Shown: positions 1 to 9,744 of the stretch, piece after piece
How the letters are laid out: each line of letters opens with the position of its first letter
Numbering within the stretch: the first letter of the stretch is position 1
Assembly (NCBI RefSeq): GCF_018446385.1
Contig: NC_055999.1
Location: 82,909,859-82,973,858, forward strand
From: Zingiber officinale
Lineage: Eukaryota > Streptophyta > Magnoliopsida > Zingiberales > Zingiberaceae
Direction of reading: 5' to 3'
DNA: 64,000 nt
Program-made: the position numbers and the translations under genes
The notes under the pieces: generated by a model
Seen by the model: the letters and a program-made list of their open reading frames with translations, nothing else
Told to the model about the DNA's origin: nothing
The model's database searches: none

Positions 1-993
1 ATTGCTCTTGTTGCAGGAGAAAGGAGCAAGGATGGGAGAAGGAAGAAGGAAAAGAAGAAAGAAAAGGAGATCTCCTCATCCACCTCTTCCTCCGAGTCCG
101 ATGACGAAGGCGAATCATCGTCATCAAGCGAAATGGCGAATTTCGTGAGGAGGATCATGAGAAGAAGCCGAAGATACAAAGGTAAACCTAATGATCCGAA
201 CATTGATAAATCTAACGTTACGTGCTATGAATGTAGTAAGAAAGGGCACTACCGAAGTGAGTGTCCTAAGCTCAAGAAGGAAGAACGAGCCAAGAAGAAG
301 GAAGAACGAGCCAAGAAGAAAGAAGAAAGAAGCAAAAAGAAGAAGGCCCTTAAGGCCACTTGGGATGAGTCATCTTCAAGCTCATCCGAGGAAGAAGAGA
401 AGAAGGAGAAGAGCACTCGCCATTTAGCACTCATGGCAAGGGAGGACTCCGGAAGCGATGGCAACTCAAGTGATGCTTCAAACGCGGCCTCATCATCCTC
501 GGATGATGAAGAGGTAACCTCTTCTCATGTAGAAAAATGTTATAAGACTATTACTCATTTATCTACATTGCTTAAAAAATCGAAAACAGAAAATAAATTG
601 TTAAAAGAAGAAGTAGAAATGCTAAAGGCTCTTAGGGAAGATGAGGTTGATGACCTCCATCTAGAGCTTCTTGAAGATGAGAACAAGGCTTTGAAGAGTG
701 AGGTTGAGAAGCTCAAGAAAATGCTTGAGAAATTCTCAACTAGCTCTAAGACATTAGACATGATCTTAAATGCCCAAAGGGCAGTCTACAACAAAGCCGG
801 GATAGGTTATCAACCCAAAGAATCGAGTTTTATCTCATTAGTGTCTAGGACCCAATACCATAGATCAAATGATTCTAGGGTTCATGGAACTAGGAAGGGT
901 ATGACCAAAGCATGGGTTCCTAGGTCACTTCTTGTAGATGCATTAGGTCCCAAGATTTGGGTACCTAAAACATCTATCTTTCGTATCTTGTAG
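1..993 (+). CDS. gag: gag polyprotein (3' part) of the SIRE-like element
   Basis: The frame is open from the first base, so this is the C-terminal part of gag; the ATG at 133 is internal. It would form the nucleocapsid part of the virus-like particle. A CCHC zinc knuckle (C-X2-C-X4-H-X4-C) lies at 223-264. It is followed by a lysine/glutamate-rich stretch with repeated KKEER units, a serine/acidic linker, and a predicted coiled coil rich in leucine, lysine and glutamate (about 540-745). The C-terminus holds an IWVPK motif near 957-971, and the same WVPK motif ends the gag of the separate element at 52517-56700. The frame stops at TAG 991-993, directly in front of the protease in the same frame. 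Confidence 0.88.
   Translation: MALVAGERSKDGRRKKEKKKEKEISSSTSSSESDDEGESSSSSEMANFVRRIMRRSRRYKGKPNDPNIDKSNVTCYECSKKGHYRSECPKLKKEERAKKKEERAKKKEERSKKKKALKATWDESSSSSSEEEEKKEKSTRHLALMAREDSGSDGNSSDASNAASSSSDDEEVTSSHVEKCYKTITHLSTLLKKSKTENKLLKEEVEMLKALREDEVDDLHLELLEDENKALKSEVEKLKKMLEKFSTSSKTLDMILNAQRAVYNKAGIGYQPKESSFISLVSRTQYHRSNDSRVHGTRKGMTKAWVPRSLLVDALGPKIWVPKTSIFRIL
991..993 (+). other. in-frame UAG between gag and pol
   Basis: A single TAG separates gag from the protease, and both sides are in the same reading frame with no other stop for more than 2.5 kb downstream. It may be a readthrough site, a simple mutation, or a normal gag terminus. The next codon is GCA, so it does not match the classic UAG-CAR-YYA leaky context. 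Confidence 0.5.
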
Positions 994-3552
994 GCATTGA
1001 TCGAGGGGGAGCACCTATCAACTTGGTTTGTTGATAGTGGATGCTCCAAGCACATGACCGGGGACAAATCTCTATTTGCTTCTCTTCAAAACAAAAGTAG
1101 AGGTAATGTGTCCTTTGGTAACAATGGTAGTCTTAAGGTAATAGGAGTTGGAGACATTCATATATCCGAATGTCTTCATATCAAGAATGTCCTTCTAGTC
1201 AAGGGAATGACTTTTAATCTCCTAAGTGTCAATCAATTGTGTGATACGGGTTACACAATTGAATTTCATTCAAGTCAATGTTTGGTTAAAAACATTGACA
1301 CACTTGACACAGTACTAGTAGGCACAAGGGTAGACAATATTTATCAAGTATCATTTAAAAGTGCTACTAATGCTTTGATTAAGTGTTTCATGTCAAAAGA
1401 AGAAGAGTCTTGGCTATGGCATAGAAGGTTGGCACATGTAAACATGAAGAACATCCGGAAGCTAGCAAACAAAGGATTAGTGCGAGGCTTACCAAGCATC
1501 AAATATCAAAAGAACAAACTATGTGATGCATGTCAAAAGGGTAAGCAAACAAAAGCGGTTCATAAAGGTAAAAGCATTGTAAGTACTTCTACTCCGTTAG
1601 ACTTATTGCACATGGACCTATTTGATTGCAGTAGTGTAATATCTTTGAATGGAAGTAGATATTGTCTTGTGATTATTGATGATTTCACTAGATATACTTG
1701 GACCTTCTTTTTGAAACATAAGGACCAAACCATAGATATTTTCATTTCTTTTTGTAGAAGAACGGAAAATGAAAAATCAACCACAATTAAAACCATTAGG
1801 AGTGATCATGGTGGTGAATTCCAAAACCATAGGTTTTTAGAGTTTTGTCAAGAGAAGGGTTATAGACATGAGTTCTCTACTCCGAGGACCCCACAGCAAA
1901 ATGGGGTTGTGGAGAGAAAGAACCGAGTCCTACAGGAAGCTGCACGAAGCATGCTCAATGAGTACTCTTTGCCGAGCTACTTATGGGCCGAAGCTGTGAG
2001 TACAGCTTGCTATGTGCAAAATCGAGTCCTAATACACAGATTTTTAGGGAAGACCCCTCATGAACTTTGGTTTGGGAAACCACCTACAATTAAACATCTT
2101 AGGGTGTTTGGTTGTAAGGTGTTTATCTTAAACACAAAGGATCATCTTGGGAAGTTCACGGCTAAGGCTGATGAAGGGATACTGGTCGGGTATTCACTCA
2201 TCAGCAAAGCCTATCGAGTCTACAATAGTAGGACTAAATTGATTGAAGAGTCCTCTGATGTAGCTTTTGAAGAAATCCCTAATTTAAATGATCAATCAAG
2301 GGATGTAGAACAAATTCAATTCGAACTTAGAAGGCTAAGTTTGAATGACCAAAACATCGAAAGAGTCGAAATTGACTCTGATAATGATGAGCAAGGACAA
2401 CAAAGAACTCAGGTGGATCCATTGCCTGATATTGAGTCCTTGTCTGTGCCAAGTGAGACCACTCATGAGGCACCATCAGCACCAAGGCAGTCTAGGCTAG
2501 ACACTAGTCACCCCCAAGACCAGATTGTGGGAGACATCCATCAAGGGGTTAGGACTAGGTCATTCTTTAGAAATGAGTCCAATGAGGTCGCTTTGATCTC
2601 AGAAATTGAACCTAGATTAATTGATGAGGCATTGCATGATCCTGAGTGGATCATAGCTATGCAAGACGAATTAGGTCAATTTGAAAGGAGCCAAGTATGG
2701 GACTTGGTTCCCAGACCTAAGAAGACCACCATTATTGGAACCAAATGGGTCTTCAAGAACAAATTGAACCAAAAGGGAGATGTAGTTAGAAACAAGGCAA
2801 GACTTGTAGCCAAGGGCTATAGTCAAGTTGAAGGCCTTGATTATGATGAGACATATGCTCCAGTGGCCCGATTAGAGTCCATTCGCTTAATGCTAGCTTT
2901 TGCTGCACATAGAGGTTTCAAGCTCTATCAAATGGATGTAAAATCGGCCTTCTTAAATGGTCTCATTAAGGAAGAAGTTTATGTTGAACAACCACCGGGA
3001 TTTGTGAATACCGAATCTCCAAATCACGTGTACAAGCTCAAGAAAGCACTTTATGGGCTTAAACAAGCACCACGAGCTTGGTACGAAAGGTTGTCAACAT
3101 ATCTACTAGAGAAGGGCTTTGTTAGAGGACAAATAGACCCAACACTATTTCTACGTAGAGATGGTGAAAATATTTTTGTAGCCCAAGTATATGTCGATGA
3201 CATAATTTGTGGCTCAAACAACAAGGGCTATTTAAATGAGTTCATCACTCACATGGAGAGTGAGTTTGAGATGAGTCTAGTGGGAGAATTGACTTTCTTC
3301 CTTGGACTCGAAATCAAACAAACTAGAGATGGTATTTATGTCCATCAAGCAAAATACACTCAAGAGATGCTCGAGAAATTCAATATGAGTGACTCTAAGG
3401 AAGTGTCCACTCCAATGGCGACAAACACTCGCCTTGACAATGATGAGAGTGGAAAACCAGTTGATCTAACGCAATATAGAAGCATGATCGGTAGTCTTCT
3501 ATATCTCACAGCCAGAGACCGGATATACTTTTTCTGTGGGCATGTGCGCTAG
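994..3552 (+). CDS. pol: pol polyprotein: protease, integrase, reverse transcriptase (truncated by frameshift)
   Basis: Aspartic protease has its D-S-G active site at 1033-1041. The GAG-pre-integrase and HHCC zinc-binding region follow (histidines around 1420-1440, cysteines around 1522-1533). The integrase core has its D near 1612, D in the RSDHGGEF motif near 1801, and E in the [10 protein letters not shown] motif near 1909. The chromodomain-less copia integrase C-terminus ends near 2280 and an acidic linker follows. Reverse transcriptase starts near 2640 and carries the [10 protein letters not shown] and [11 protein letters not shown] motifs and the catalytic YVDD at 3190-3201. The frame is lost near 3510 by loss of about one base, giving an early stop at 3550-3552. 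No ATG follows the gag stop, so expression would need readthrough from gag or re-initiation. Confidence 0.92.
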   Translation, partial: ALIEGEHLSTWFVDSGCSKHMTGDKSLFASLQNKSRGNVSFGNNGSLKVIGVGDIHISECLHIKNVLLVKGMTFNLLSVNQLCDTGYTIEFHSSQCLVKNIDTLDTVLVGTRVDNIYQVSFKSATNALIKCFMSKEEESWLWHRRLAHVNMKNIRKLANKGLVRGLPSIKYQKNKLCDACQKGKQTKAVHKGKSIVSTSTPLDLLHMDLFDCSSVISLNGSRYCLVIIDDFTRYTWTFFLKHKDQTIDIFISFCRRTENEKSTTIKTIRSDHGGEFQNHRFLEFCQEKGYRHEFSTPRTPQQNGVVERKNRVLQEAARSMLNEYSLPSYLWAEAVSTACYVQNRVLIHRFLGKTPHELWFGKPPTIKHLRVFGCKVFILNTKDHLGKFTAKADEGILVGYSLISKAYRVYNSRTKLIEESSDVAFEEIPNLNDQSRDVEQIQFELRRLSLNDQNIERVEIDSDNDEQGQQRTQVDPLPDIESLSVPSETTHEAPSAPRQSRLDTSHPQDQIVGDIHQGVRTRSFFRNESNEVALISEIEPRLIDEALHDPEWIIAMQDELGQFERSQVWDLVPRPKKTTIIGTKWVFKNKLNQKGDVVRNKARLVAKGYSQVEGLDYDETYAPVARLESIRLMLAFAAHRGFKLYQMDVKSAFLNGLIKEEVYVEQPPGFVNTESPNHVYKLKKALYGLKQAPRAWYERLSTYLLEKGFVRGQIDPTLFLRRDGENIFVAQVYVDDIICGSNNKGYLNEFITHMESEFEMSLVGELTFFLGLEIKQTRDGIYVHQAKYTQEMLEKFNMSDSKEVSTPMATNTRLDNDESGKPVDLTQYRSMIGSLLYLTARDRIYFFCGHVR

Positions 3553-4126
3553 GTATCAAGTCTGTGCAAAGGAATCTCATTTAATTGCAGTTAAAAGAAT
3601 TTTGAGATATCTTAAGGGCACAATAAGAGTAGGTCTTTGGTATCCTCGTACGGAGTCTTTGACTTGATAGGTTATACCGACTCGATTATGCAGGGTGCAA
3701 ATTGGATCGGAAAAGAGTGGGGGTTGCCAATTTTTAGGGTCATCTTTAGTTAGTTGGTCAAGTCGGAAGCAACATTGTGTTGCTCTCTCCACGACCGAGG
3801 CTGAATATATTGTCATGGGAGAGAGTGTATCACAATTGTTGTGGATGATACACACCCTAGAGGATTATGGACTTTCTTATAAGGGTGTACAAGTGCTATG
3901 TGACAACATTAGCACGATCAACCTAACTAAAAATCCAGTCCATCATTCGAGGACTAAACACATTGAAGTGCGTCATCACTTCATAAGAGATCACGTAGCT
4001 AGGGGTGACATTGCACTCACATATGTTGAGTCAAAGTCAAACCTAGCTGATATTTTTACCAAACCCCTTCCGGAGAATGAATTTAGTCATTTAAGGAGGG
4101 AGTTGGGAATGTGTTTGGCTCCTTAG
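3511..4126 (+). pseudogene. reverse transcriptase C-terminus and RNase H, broken by frameshifts
   Basis: This continues pol after the first frame break. The RT tail (ICARYQ-like region and the LRYLKGT motif near 3600-3620) reads in a shifted frame. Further small losses near 3658, 3685 and 3712 shift it again. From about 3716 the frame is open to TAG 4124-4126 and encodes a typical copia RNase H. Markers are SWSSRKQ, ALSTTEAEYI (catalytic E), the CDN motif near 3901, the HSRTKHIE region, and the ADIFTKPLP tail shared by all copia pols. At least four separate breaks lie in about 200 bases, while the rest of pol is clean. Confidence 0.85.
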
Positions 4127-4875
4127 GTCATTAGAACTTTACCATGATCAATAAGGACTATTAAAATGACAAGAGTAATTGGGACAAAAATTTGGGCAAC
4201 TTGGGAACATCTCACATACACTATAAGGTTTAACAAAATGTTTTTGTTTGCTAGAAATGGGGTGAGATGCTAGGATCAACCAAATTATTCAAAATGTATC
4301 ATGCATCCCTTGAATAATTAGGTTGAAGAGACATTAATTGAGTTTGGGGAACACCATTACACAATTCATGTGTATTTGGTTCCTAGATCTTACTCATATA
4401 TTCCAACCAAGGAATCTTGGTTGGACATTTGCCTAGAAATTCTCTAATCATGGTTGATGGTTGATGTGTTGATTGGTATTGTTGCTTGGTTCATGTCATG
4501 ACCTTGATTGATAAAACGCTAGGTTATTAAAGGAAATAATAACAAATTGGATATATTTTGACAAACTTGAAACTAAACATAACAAGAATCAAGAATTTCA
4601 GCTTTCATGCCTTGATTGCAAATTAGGACAAGTTGTCTATTTTGACAAACTTGAAACTTGTCTGAAATCTCAGTGTTTGTAGTCGAATATGAAAGTCTCA
4701 AATTATAAACAAATTCACACCATAAGAGCCCATCGTTAGGACATAGTTATGATTGTAGATTCTCAGGGTTCTAGATATTGAGTTTGACAGTTTTACTGGA
4801 GAAACTTCTACGACCTATCAAACATATCTAAGGATTTCGGTTACTGAAATCACTGAAAATTTCAGTATCAGACAC
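4127..4875 (+). other. non-coding spacer between pol and the third ORF
   Basis: AT-rich sequence with no open frame of note. I see no domain or motif in it. It precedes the palindromic array and the third ORF, a position that could hold a promoter for a subgenomic transcript. Confidence 0.5.
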
Positions 4876-5230
4876 TGATCGAGACCGATCCAAAAACTTC
4901 CCAACCTTACTGTCAGTAATCTGATCGGTCCAGGGACCGATCAGGGTATGTTTGTGCGGCTCACCGATCGGTCCAGGGACCGATCAGGATAATCTGATAC
5001 GCATAGGGTTCTTCTGATCGGTCCATGGACCGATCAGTGGTTCTAACTTGGGCTTACTGTTCGATCTCTGATCGGTCTACGGACCGATCAGGTAGTTCCC
5101 TGATCGGTCCGAGGATCGATCAGCTTCGCACTTCCTGATCGGTCTACTGACCGATCAGGAGGTTCCCTGATCGGTCTGGTGACCGATCTGTGGGCTTCCG
5201 AAACCTTCTGATCGGACAACCGTCCGATCT
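4876..5230 (+). repeat. array of about eight GATCGGTC/GACCGATC palindromes
   Basis: Seven near-perfect interrupted palindromes of 21-23 bp start at about 4922, 4973, 5015, 5070, 5101, 5136 and 5168. Each consists of a TGATCGGTC half, a 3-5 base variable centre, and a GACCGATCA half. A degenerate copy lies at 4876 and an altered one, with GATCGGAC and GTCCGATC arms, at 5209-5230. Unit spacing is irregular (about 30-55 bp), so this is not a strict tandem repeat. The same motif recurs in the 3' LTR (7690-7920). The array sits just upstream of the third ORF. Confidence 0.85.
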
Positions 5231-5381
5231 TTTCTTCACTGTACACCCATCTTAACCCTTAAAACCCCCGATTCTTCTTTCCCTCATTCACACGAACCCT
5301 AGCCGACTCTTCCCACCAGTTCACTCCTTCTCTTCTCTTTGCACGCCGAAGCTCCAGCACTCGCCCTATACTAAGGTTCAA

Positions 5382-6791
5382 ATGGCACCAAGGTAACTTC
5401 TTACCTTTCTAGAATTTGGCAGCATTATGTTTCTCACTGAATTTGTTGTTTTGTTGTCTCGGTTCTTAATTGTCGGTGGCTCCGGTGCTCCCCATTTCAC
5501 CCCATTGTGTCCCCTTAGGAAGAAACCCACTGATGGTGAGGGAACCTCTAAGGAACCAACCAAGACATCCAAATCCAAAACTCCTGCTGCTTCTTCCCGA
5601 CCCCAACCGGCTAGTTCCAGTAGATTCCCAAACCGCCGGACTGAGGAAGCTTTTCAACAAAGGACATTCAAATTACTCCCTTGTAGGTCCGTGGATAGAA
5701 AATTCATGGACGAATTTTGCCCACAAGTGTCCGAAATCTTAGCATACTACAAACTCGATACTCTAGTCTACTTGGAACGGGATATCAACTATGACTTGGT
5801 CTCTGAGTTCTATAATAACCTTCATGAGACTAATGATCAAGGTTTTAAAACAAGAGTTGCTAAGCGGACTCTTGATTTCAGTATCTCATCTTTCTTTGAG
5901 TATCTCGATTGTCGGAGGTGTTCCGGTGATGTCTTTTCGATATTTCCTGACTTACCAGAAGAGTTACCTCCACCGTTTGATATCTCATCTGACGAAATCT
6001 ATGAGTACTTCTTCAGACAGCCTAGACTAGGGCTAGATGAGCTAGATGTTGACTTCCCTACTTTTGCAGCCTTGAGATTATCTCCTCAAGACTACATTCT
6101 TTTTAAAATTGTCACGAACTGCCTTCTACCTATCACATCTAAACCACTATCTGAGATCCGACCATATCATTGTCTTATGCTTTATGGTTTGCGTCGGCGT
6201 CTCGATTTTGATATCATGTCAAGCATCTACTCCTCGATCATATCATATTCTCAGCCTAGCGGCTTCACTATTTATATGCCTTATGGGCATATAATTACTG
6301 ATTGGCTTGAGACCCTTCAGGTTGATGTCTCTAAGGGTAGAATAATCAAAATGATCAGGCAGGATTGCCGACTTGGGAAACGAGCATTTTCCAAGTCTGG
6401 AATCATAGGGCGAAATGGGGAGGTTCAGTGGAAGGATGGGAGAGCTTTAGGTGAGTTACCACGACAGGTTGCAGCTGCTCCTCCTGCTGACATTGGCGAG
6501 GCGGACCCTGATCTGCGCTGGCAGATCGCGGAGTTGGAGGACCGATTTGATCGCCACGAGGAGATGGTGGCTGCTGAGTTCGTTGGTCTACGTCTCCACA
6601 TTGACCGACGCTTTGAGACCCTACAGAGACATCAGCTGGCTACTCATCAGGCGTTTATGGGATGGATGGCCAGCCACCCACCACCTCAGCCTTCTACAGA
6701 CGATCCATCTTCAGGCAGCGGCGTGCCCCCTCAGGGATTCTCTTATCCTGTTGCTGATGACACTGCTCCTCATGATGAGGATGCGAGTTGA
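5382..6791 (+). CDS. third ORF of the SIRE-like element (plant transposon/env-like protein), apparently spliced
   Basis: The frame containing 5519-6791 is open and ends at TGA 6789-6791. An ATG at 5382 starts MAPR, followed at once by a consensus donor (AAG|GTAACT, cut after 5392). A matching acceptor (CCCCTTAG, cut before 5519) restores the frame, giving a 427-residue protein starting MAPRKKPTDG. The alternative unspliced start is ATG 5427. The N-terminus is basic and S/T/P-rich. The middle (about residues 60-330) resembles the 'putative plant transposon protein' region found downstream of pol in SIRE-type elements. The C-terminus holds a heptad-like helix (DLRWQIAELEDRFDRHEEM) and a proline/acidic tail. 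I see no clear signal peptide or membrane anchor, so 'env' is only positional. Confidence 0.7.
5393..5518 (+). other. putative 126-base intron in the third ORF
   Basis: Donor AAG|GTAACT and acceptor CCCCTTAG|GA flank a T-rich stretch. Removing it joins ATG 5382 to the long frame without a stop. The sequence just upstream (about 5270-5380) is pyrimidine-rich and resembles a plant 5' UTR. Confidence 0.5.
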
Positions 6792-7221
6792 TTTTGATTA
6801 TGTGATTGATTGTTGATTGTGCTACTTTGTTCTAGATACGATGTTGATTGCCTGTCCTGGATGGTTGCTATTTTAGACATTATGTTTATTTTCATGCGTT
6901 TTGTACTCCTATGATATCTTTTTCATGCTATGTATATGACATTGCTTGAGTTCTATCATATCTTACTTTTTTTTTGTGGATTATGATATGGGTTTAAGGG
7001 GGAGGTGTTTGTCAGTCCTCATATTTTTTATATATACCTTTTCGGTGTTTGACAAAGGGGGAGAGAGTATTTGAAGTTTAGAGACGAATTGTAAACTCAA
7101 TATGAAAAAGGGGGAGAAGATATTTGAGATATATCCGTCTTAGGGGGAGGATCCCGATTTCCCTAAAATTATGGATATGAAAGCATTTCTGATCTAAACT
7201 TAAATCGTGTTGTCAAACAAC
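6792..7221 (+). other. 3' untranslated part of the element with repeated polypurine tracts
   Basis: There is no open frame. Five GGGGGAG-type purine runs occur near 6998, 7048, 7108, 7142 and 7227. Only the last abuts the LTR; the earlier ones look like redundant or ancestral second-strand primer sites. Confidence 0.6.
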
Positions 7222-7235
7222 AAAAAGGGGGAGAT
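7222..7235 (+). other. polypurine tract
   Basis: AAAAAGGGGGAGAT lies directly before the LTR start TGTTG at 7236. This is the plus-strand priming site expected of a copia element. Confidence 0.85.
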
Positions 7236-7384
7236 TGTTGATACAGTCTGACCTGGATGTTGTTTTGATGTTGACACTGATTTAAGTTTCAATCAGATAT
7301 TGAATTAACTCAGACAAATCAGGGTTGACTTGGTTGACCTGATTAATCTGATTGGGAAAAGTCCGAGCAAGGAGCTTGGCACGG

Positions 7385-7551
7385 GAGAAGTCCCGTGAGT
7401 GAAGCTGCAATTGGAGAAGTCCGTGAGTGAAGCGAGCAATTGGAAAGTCCCGTGAGTGAAGCTGCAATGGAAAGTCTCGTGAGTGAAACCAGCAATTGAA
7501 AGTCCCGTGAGTGAAACCAGCAATTGGAAAGTCGTGAGTGAAGCGGGCAAG
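7385..7551 (+). repeat. tandem repeat of about 28 bp inside the LTR, six copies
   Basis: The unit is roughly GAAAGTCCCGTGAGTGAAGC plus an AGCAATT-like tail. It recurs with small indels from about 7385 to 7551. It lies in the presumed U3 part of the LTR. Confidence 0.75.
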
Positions 7552-7689
7552 GAAAATCCAGATGGATCAAGGGTGATCGGACATCCGGAAGTCCAAGTAT
7601 GGAAACTTGGCATGTATAGTCGGAGAAGAGCTCGGTCTGGACTGTCAGGATTAAGGGTAGCAAGCTTGGAAGCTTGCCTCTTAACATAC

Positions 7690-7920
7690 CTTGGATCGGT
7701 CCGATGACCGATCCTAGAGATATCGTGTTACCGATCGGTCCGCCGACCGATGAGAACTCGAGCATCGCGAATACCGATGTTATCAGATCGATATCGGGAC
7801 CGGTCGATTGATCGATCGGTCCGAGAGGACACCGACGGTCCGAGGACCGACAAATTCTCGATCGGTCCGATCGAACGATCGAAAAGAGATTTGAGCGTAT
7901 GGATCGGTCTGCACCGATCC
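7690..7920 (+). repeat. GATCGGTCC palindrome cluster inside the LTR
   Basis: Interrupted palindromes with GATCGGTC and GACCGATC arms start near 7694, 7734, 7815, 7858 and 7901. They are more decayed than those at 4876-5230 but carry the same arms. They create long spurious reading frames on the minus strand. Confidence 0.75.
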
Positions 7921-8917
7921 ATACTATAGTCTGTTTTGCATGCACTTTCTCTGATTCTTTCTGATTCAAAGTTGCTTTTGCCTAAATATTTCTAACCATC
8001 TGCTGCAAGATTTTGAGGTGCAGGTTACTGGTAATTTGCAATTGGTTGATTTCAAATTGAGCTTCATTAGTAGAGGATACCAGAGAGACTTTTGCTATGT
8101 TCCACTGTAAACCTGTTAAAGCAACAAAGTCGTGGCTGCGATCTGGCGGTGATCTGGCATCGATCAGCTCAACTCATGGTGATTGGGTGGAGCTCAGAGA
8201 CACCAGTGAAGACCAGAATTCCATTGGTGTGAGCTCAGATGATCAGATGAGAAAGAAGCGTGATTGGCGATGCTATGGCTGGATGCAGAGATTTGCTGCA
8301 GTTTGGCAGGGATCCGTTGCGGGCGAAAGGCAGAGATGGCAGAGACATAAAAGGCTGGTTGAAGAGAGGGTTAAGAAGAAGTTTTTCTGGAGAAAAGAAA
8401 CTCTCTGTCGATCGGTGCAAAAGCTTTGACGCTCGGGGCTGAGAAGCGGCTGTCTCGACTTGCTCTCTGTTTCACTGACCTTCGCGTGACTGTAAGCTTA
8501 ATTTTCATTCTCCTAAGTCACCAAGCTCAGTAAGTCTTGTGCTATATTCTACATACCTGTTGAGATTTTGTTGAGAGGTCACTCCACCGAGAAGGAGAAA
8601 GTTCATAGCCGGGTGTTCACCGGGGTTGATCTACCGAAGATCGGCTTGTCCACCTTACGGACACCGAGGAGTAGGGGCAAGTTATCCCCGAACCTCGTAA
8701 ACACTTGAGTCACTGTGGTTTGCTTTGTTTCTTCTCTTATTCTTATTCTGTTCTTAACTTGTTTTCCGCTGCGCTAACCACTCGTGTGAGTTTTATCTTT
8801 AAGTTTTAGCTTTTGAAGAGGCTATTCACCCCCCTCTAGCCATCCAAGATCCTAACAAAGACGCATCCGTTTGACTCGTCTTTATCAAGCAGTAGAGTTT
8901 GTTAATGCCTCTTTTCC

Positions 8918-8925
8918 TATAAATA
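8918..8925 (+). promoter_or_regulatory. TATA box (TATAAATA)
   Basis: TATAAATA lies 63 bases upstream of the ATG at 8988 and about 60 bases downstream of the retrotransposon end. It fits a promoter for the small two-exon gene. Confidence 0.5.
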
Positions 8926-8987
8926 GGCAATTAACATAACTGACTCTTTCACGTTGCCTTGGCTTTGGTCCACATTATAGCTCCTTC

Positions 8988-9374
8988 ATGATCATGTCTT
9001 GCTTTAGCAGGAAGATGAAACCCTCTCTGGGTGGTGTTAAAGAACCCCCTATCGAAGAGGATTCAAGCTCTACGTCTTCTTCACTTGAAAGATCAACTGT
9101 ATCAGTAGACTCGTTTGCTTCCCGGTTTGTATTATTCATTCGTCTTATATTTTATATCTTTCTTTCCTTGGAATCACGAAGTTTCTAAAATATTCATAAC
9201 AGGTATCTCAGTTTAGTCATGGAACATTATGTTGTTTGTGGCTATATTAAGATTCTCACAGAACAACGGAATCAGGCGAGGAAGGAGTTAGAAGATGTCG
9301 TTTTTCGAGAGAAAAAGAACCAAACTGAACTGTGCAGCTACGGCAACAACTGTCCCAAGTCAATGGGTCATTAA
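8988..9374 (+). pseudogene. small two-exon coiled-coil gene, probably a truncated or broken copy
   Basis: Exon 1 is 8988-9124 (donor CCG|GTTTGT) and exon 2 is 9203-9374 (acceptor ATAACAG|G). Joined, they encode about 102 residues. The order is a cysteine/basic start (MIMSCFSRKMK), a serine-rich acidic linker, then a helix with EQRNQARKELEDVVFREKKN that looks like a coiled coil. Near 9330 the frame appears to shift. The other frame reads VQLRQQLSQVNGSLKDATKQ, a natural continuation of the heptad pattern, ending at TGA about 9401. A second, more decayed copy of the heptad segment follows at about 9450-9545. I do not recognise the family. A recently broken gene fragment is more likely than a working gene. 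Confidence 0.45.
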
Positions 9375-9744
9375 AGGATGCTACAAAACAGAAGAATAAG
9401 TGAAATATCACTCTTTTTGAAGCTCAGCCTCACATCTCCATAGTGATGCTGCCTTTCTACGAGAGAAAAGGAATAAAACTGTATTTGTCCAAGTGCGACG
9501 ATAACTATGTGAATTTAATGTATCACTAGAGAATGCTATAAAGCAAATGATTTAAATAGTAATGTTTGTATTAACTATTTGGCTTAAGATATTGTTTGTC
9601 TTATGTTATTATCAAACCCAACTATAGTATCCAAGCCTTCTTCGTTTACGCTGAACAAGAGTTGTAGTACCTGAATCTCAATTTTGTATTTAGATCACAT
9701 AATTGAGCTTCTATACATTTTATCTATTTGCTTATAAATAGTCA
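9375..9744 (+). other. decayed duplicate of the coiled-coil segment, then plain AT-rich sequence
   Basis: 9455-9545 aligns by eye with 9310-9395: both carry a CGAGAGAAAA start, an AAACTG core and a GATGCTA/AATGCTATAAA end. The rest, to 9744, shows nothing I can name. Confidence 0.4.

Larger units (their letters stand above)
1..8857 (+). mobile_element. SIRE-like Ty1/copia LTR retrotransposon, 5' end outside the window
   Basis: The order is gag, protease, integrase, reverse transcriptase, RNase H, a third ORF, polypurine tract and 3' LTR. This is the Ty1/copia order, and an extra ORF after pol is typical of the SIRE/Maximus group. The 5' LTR, primer binding site and start of gag lie left of the window, so the target duplication cannot be tested; the five bases after the 3' LTR are AAGAC. 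Pol carries several frame breaks near the RT/RNase H junction, so this copy is not autonomous. About 9 kb is visible. Confidence 0.93.
7236..8857 (+). repeat. 3' LTR of the SIRE-like element (1622 bp)
   Basis: It starts TGTTGATAC right after the polypurine tract and ends CCTAACA at 8857, so the termini are TG...CA with a short inverted repeat. The end section, with CTATTCACCCCCCTCTAGCC (8822-8841), matches the ends of the unrelated LTRs at 53595 and 56700. Inside are a tandem repeat (7385-7551) and a second palindrome cluster (7690-7920). Confidence 0.88.

Noticed and set aside
4876-5230. A CRISPR-like look of the regularly occurring GATCGGTC motif
   Set aside because: The units are palindromes with irregular spacing in a plant retrotransposon, there are no unique spacers of constant length, and plants have no CRISPR arrays.
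7343-7969. A 208-residue minus-strand frame rich in DRS/SIR repeats
   Set aside because: It is a by-product of the palindromes and tandem repeats in the LTR and shows no domain.
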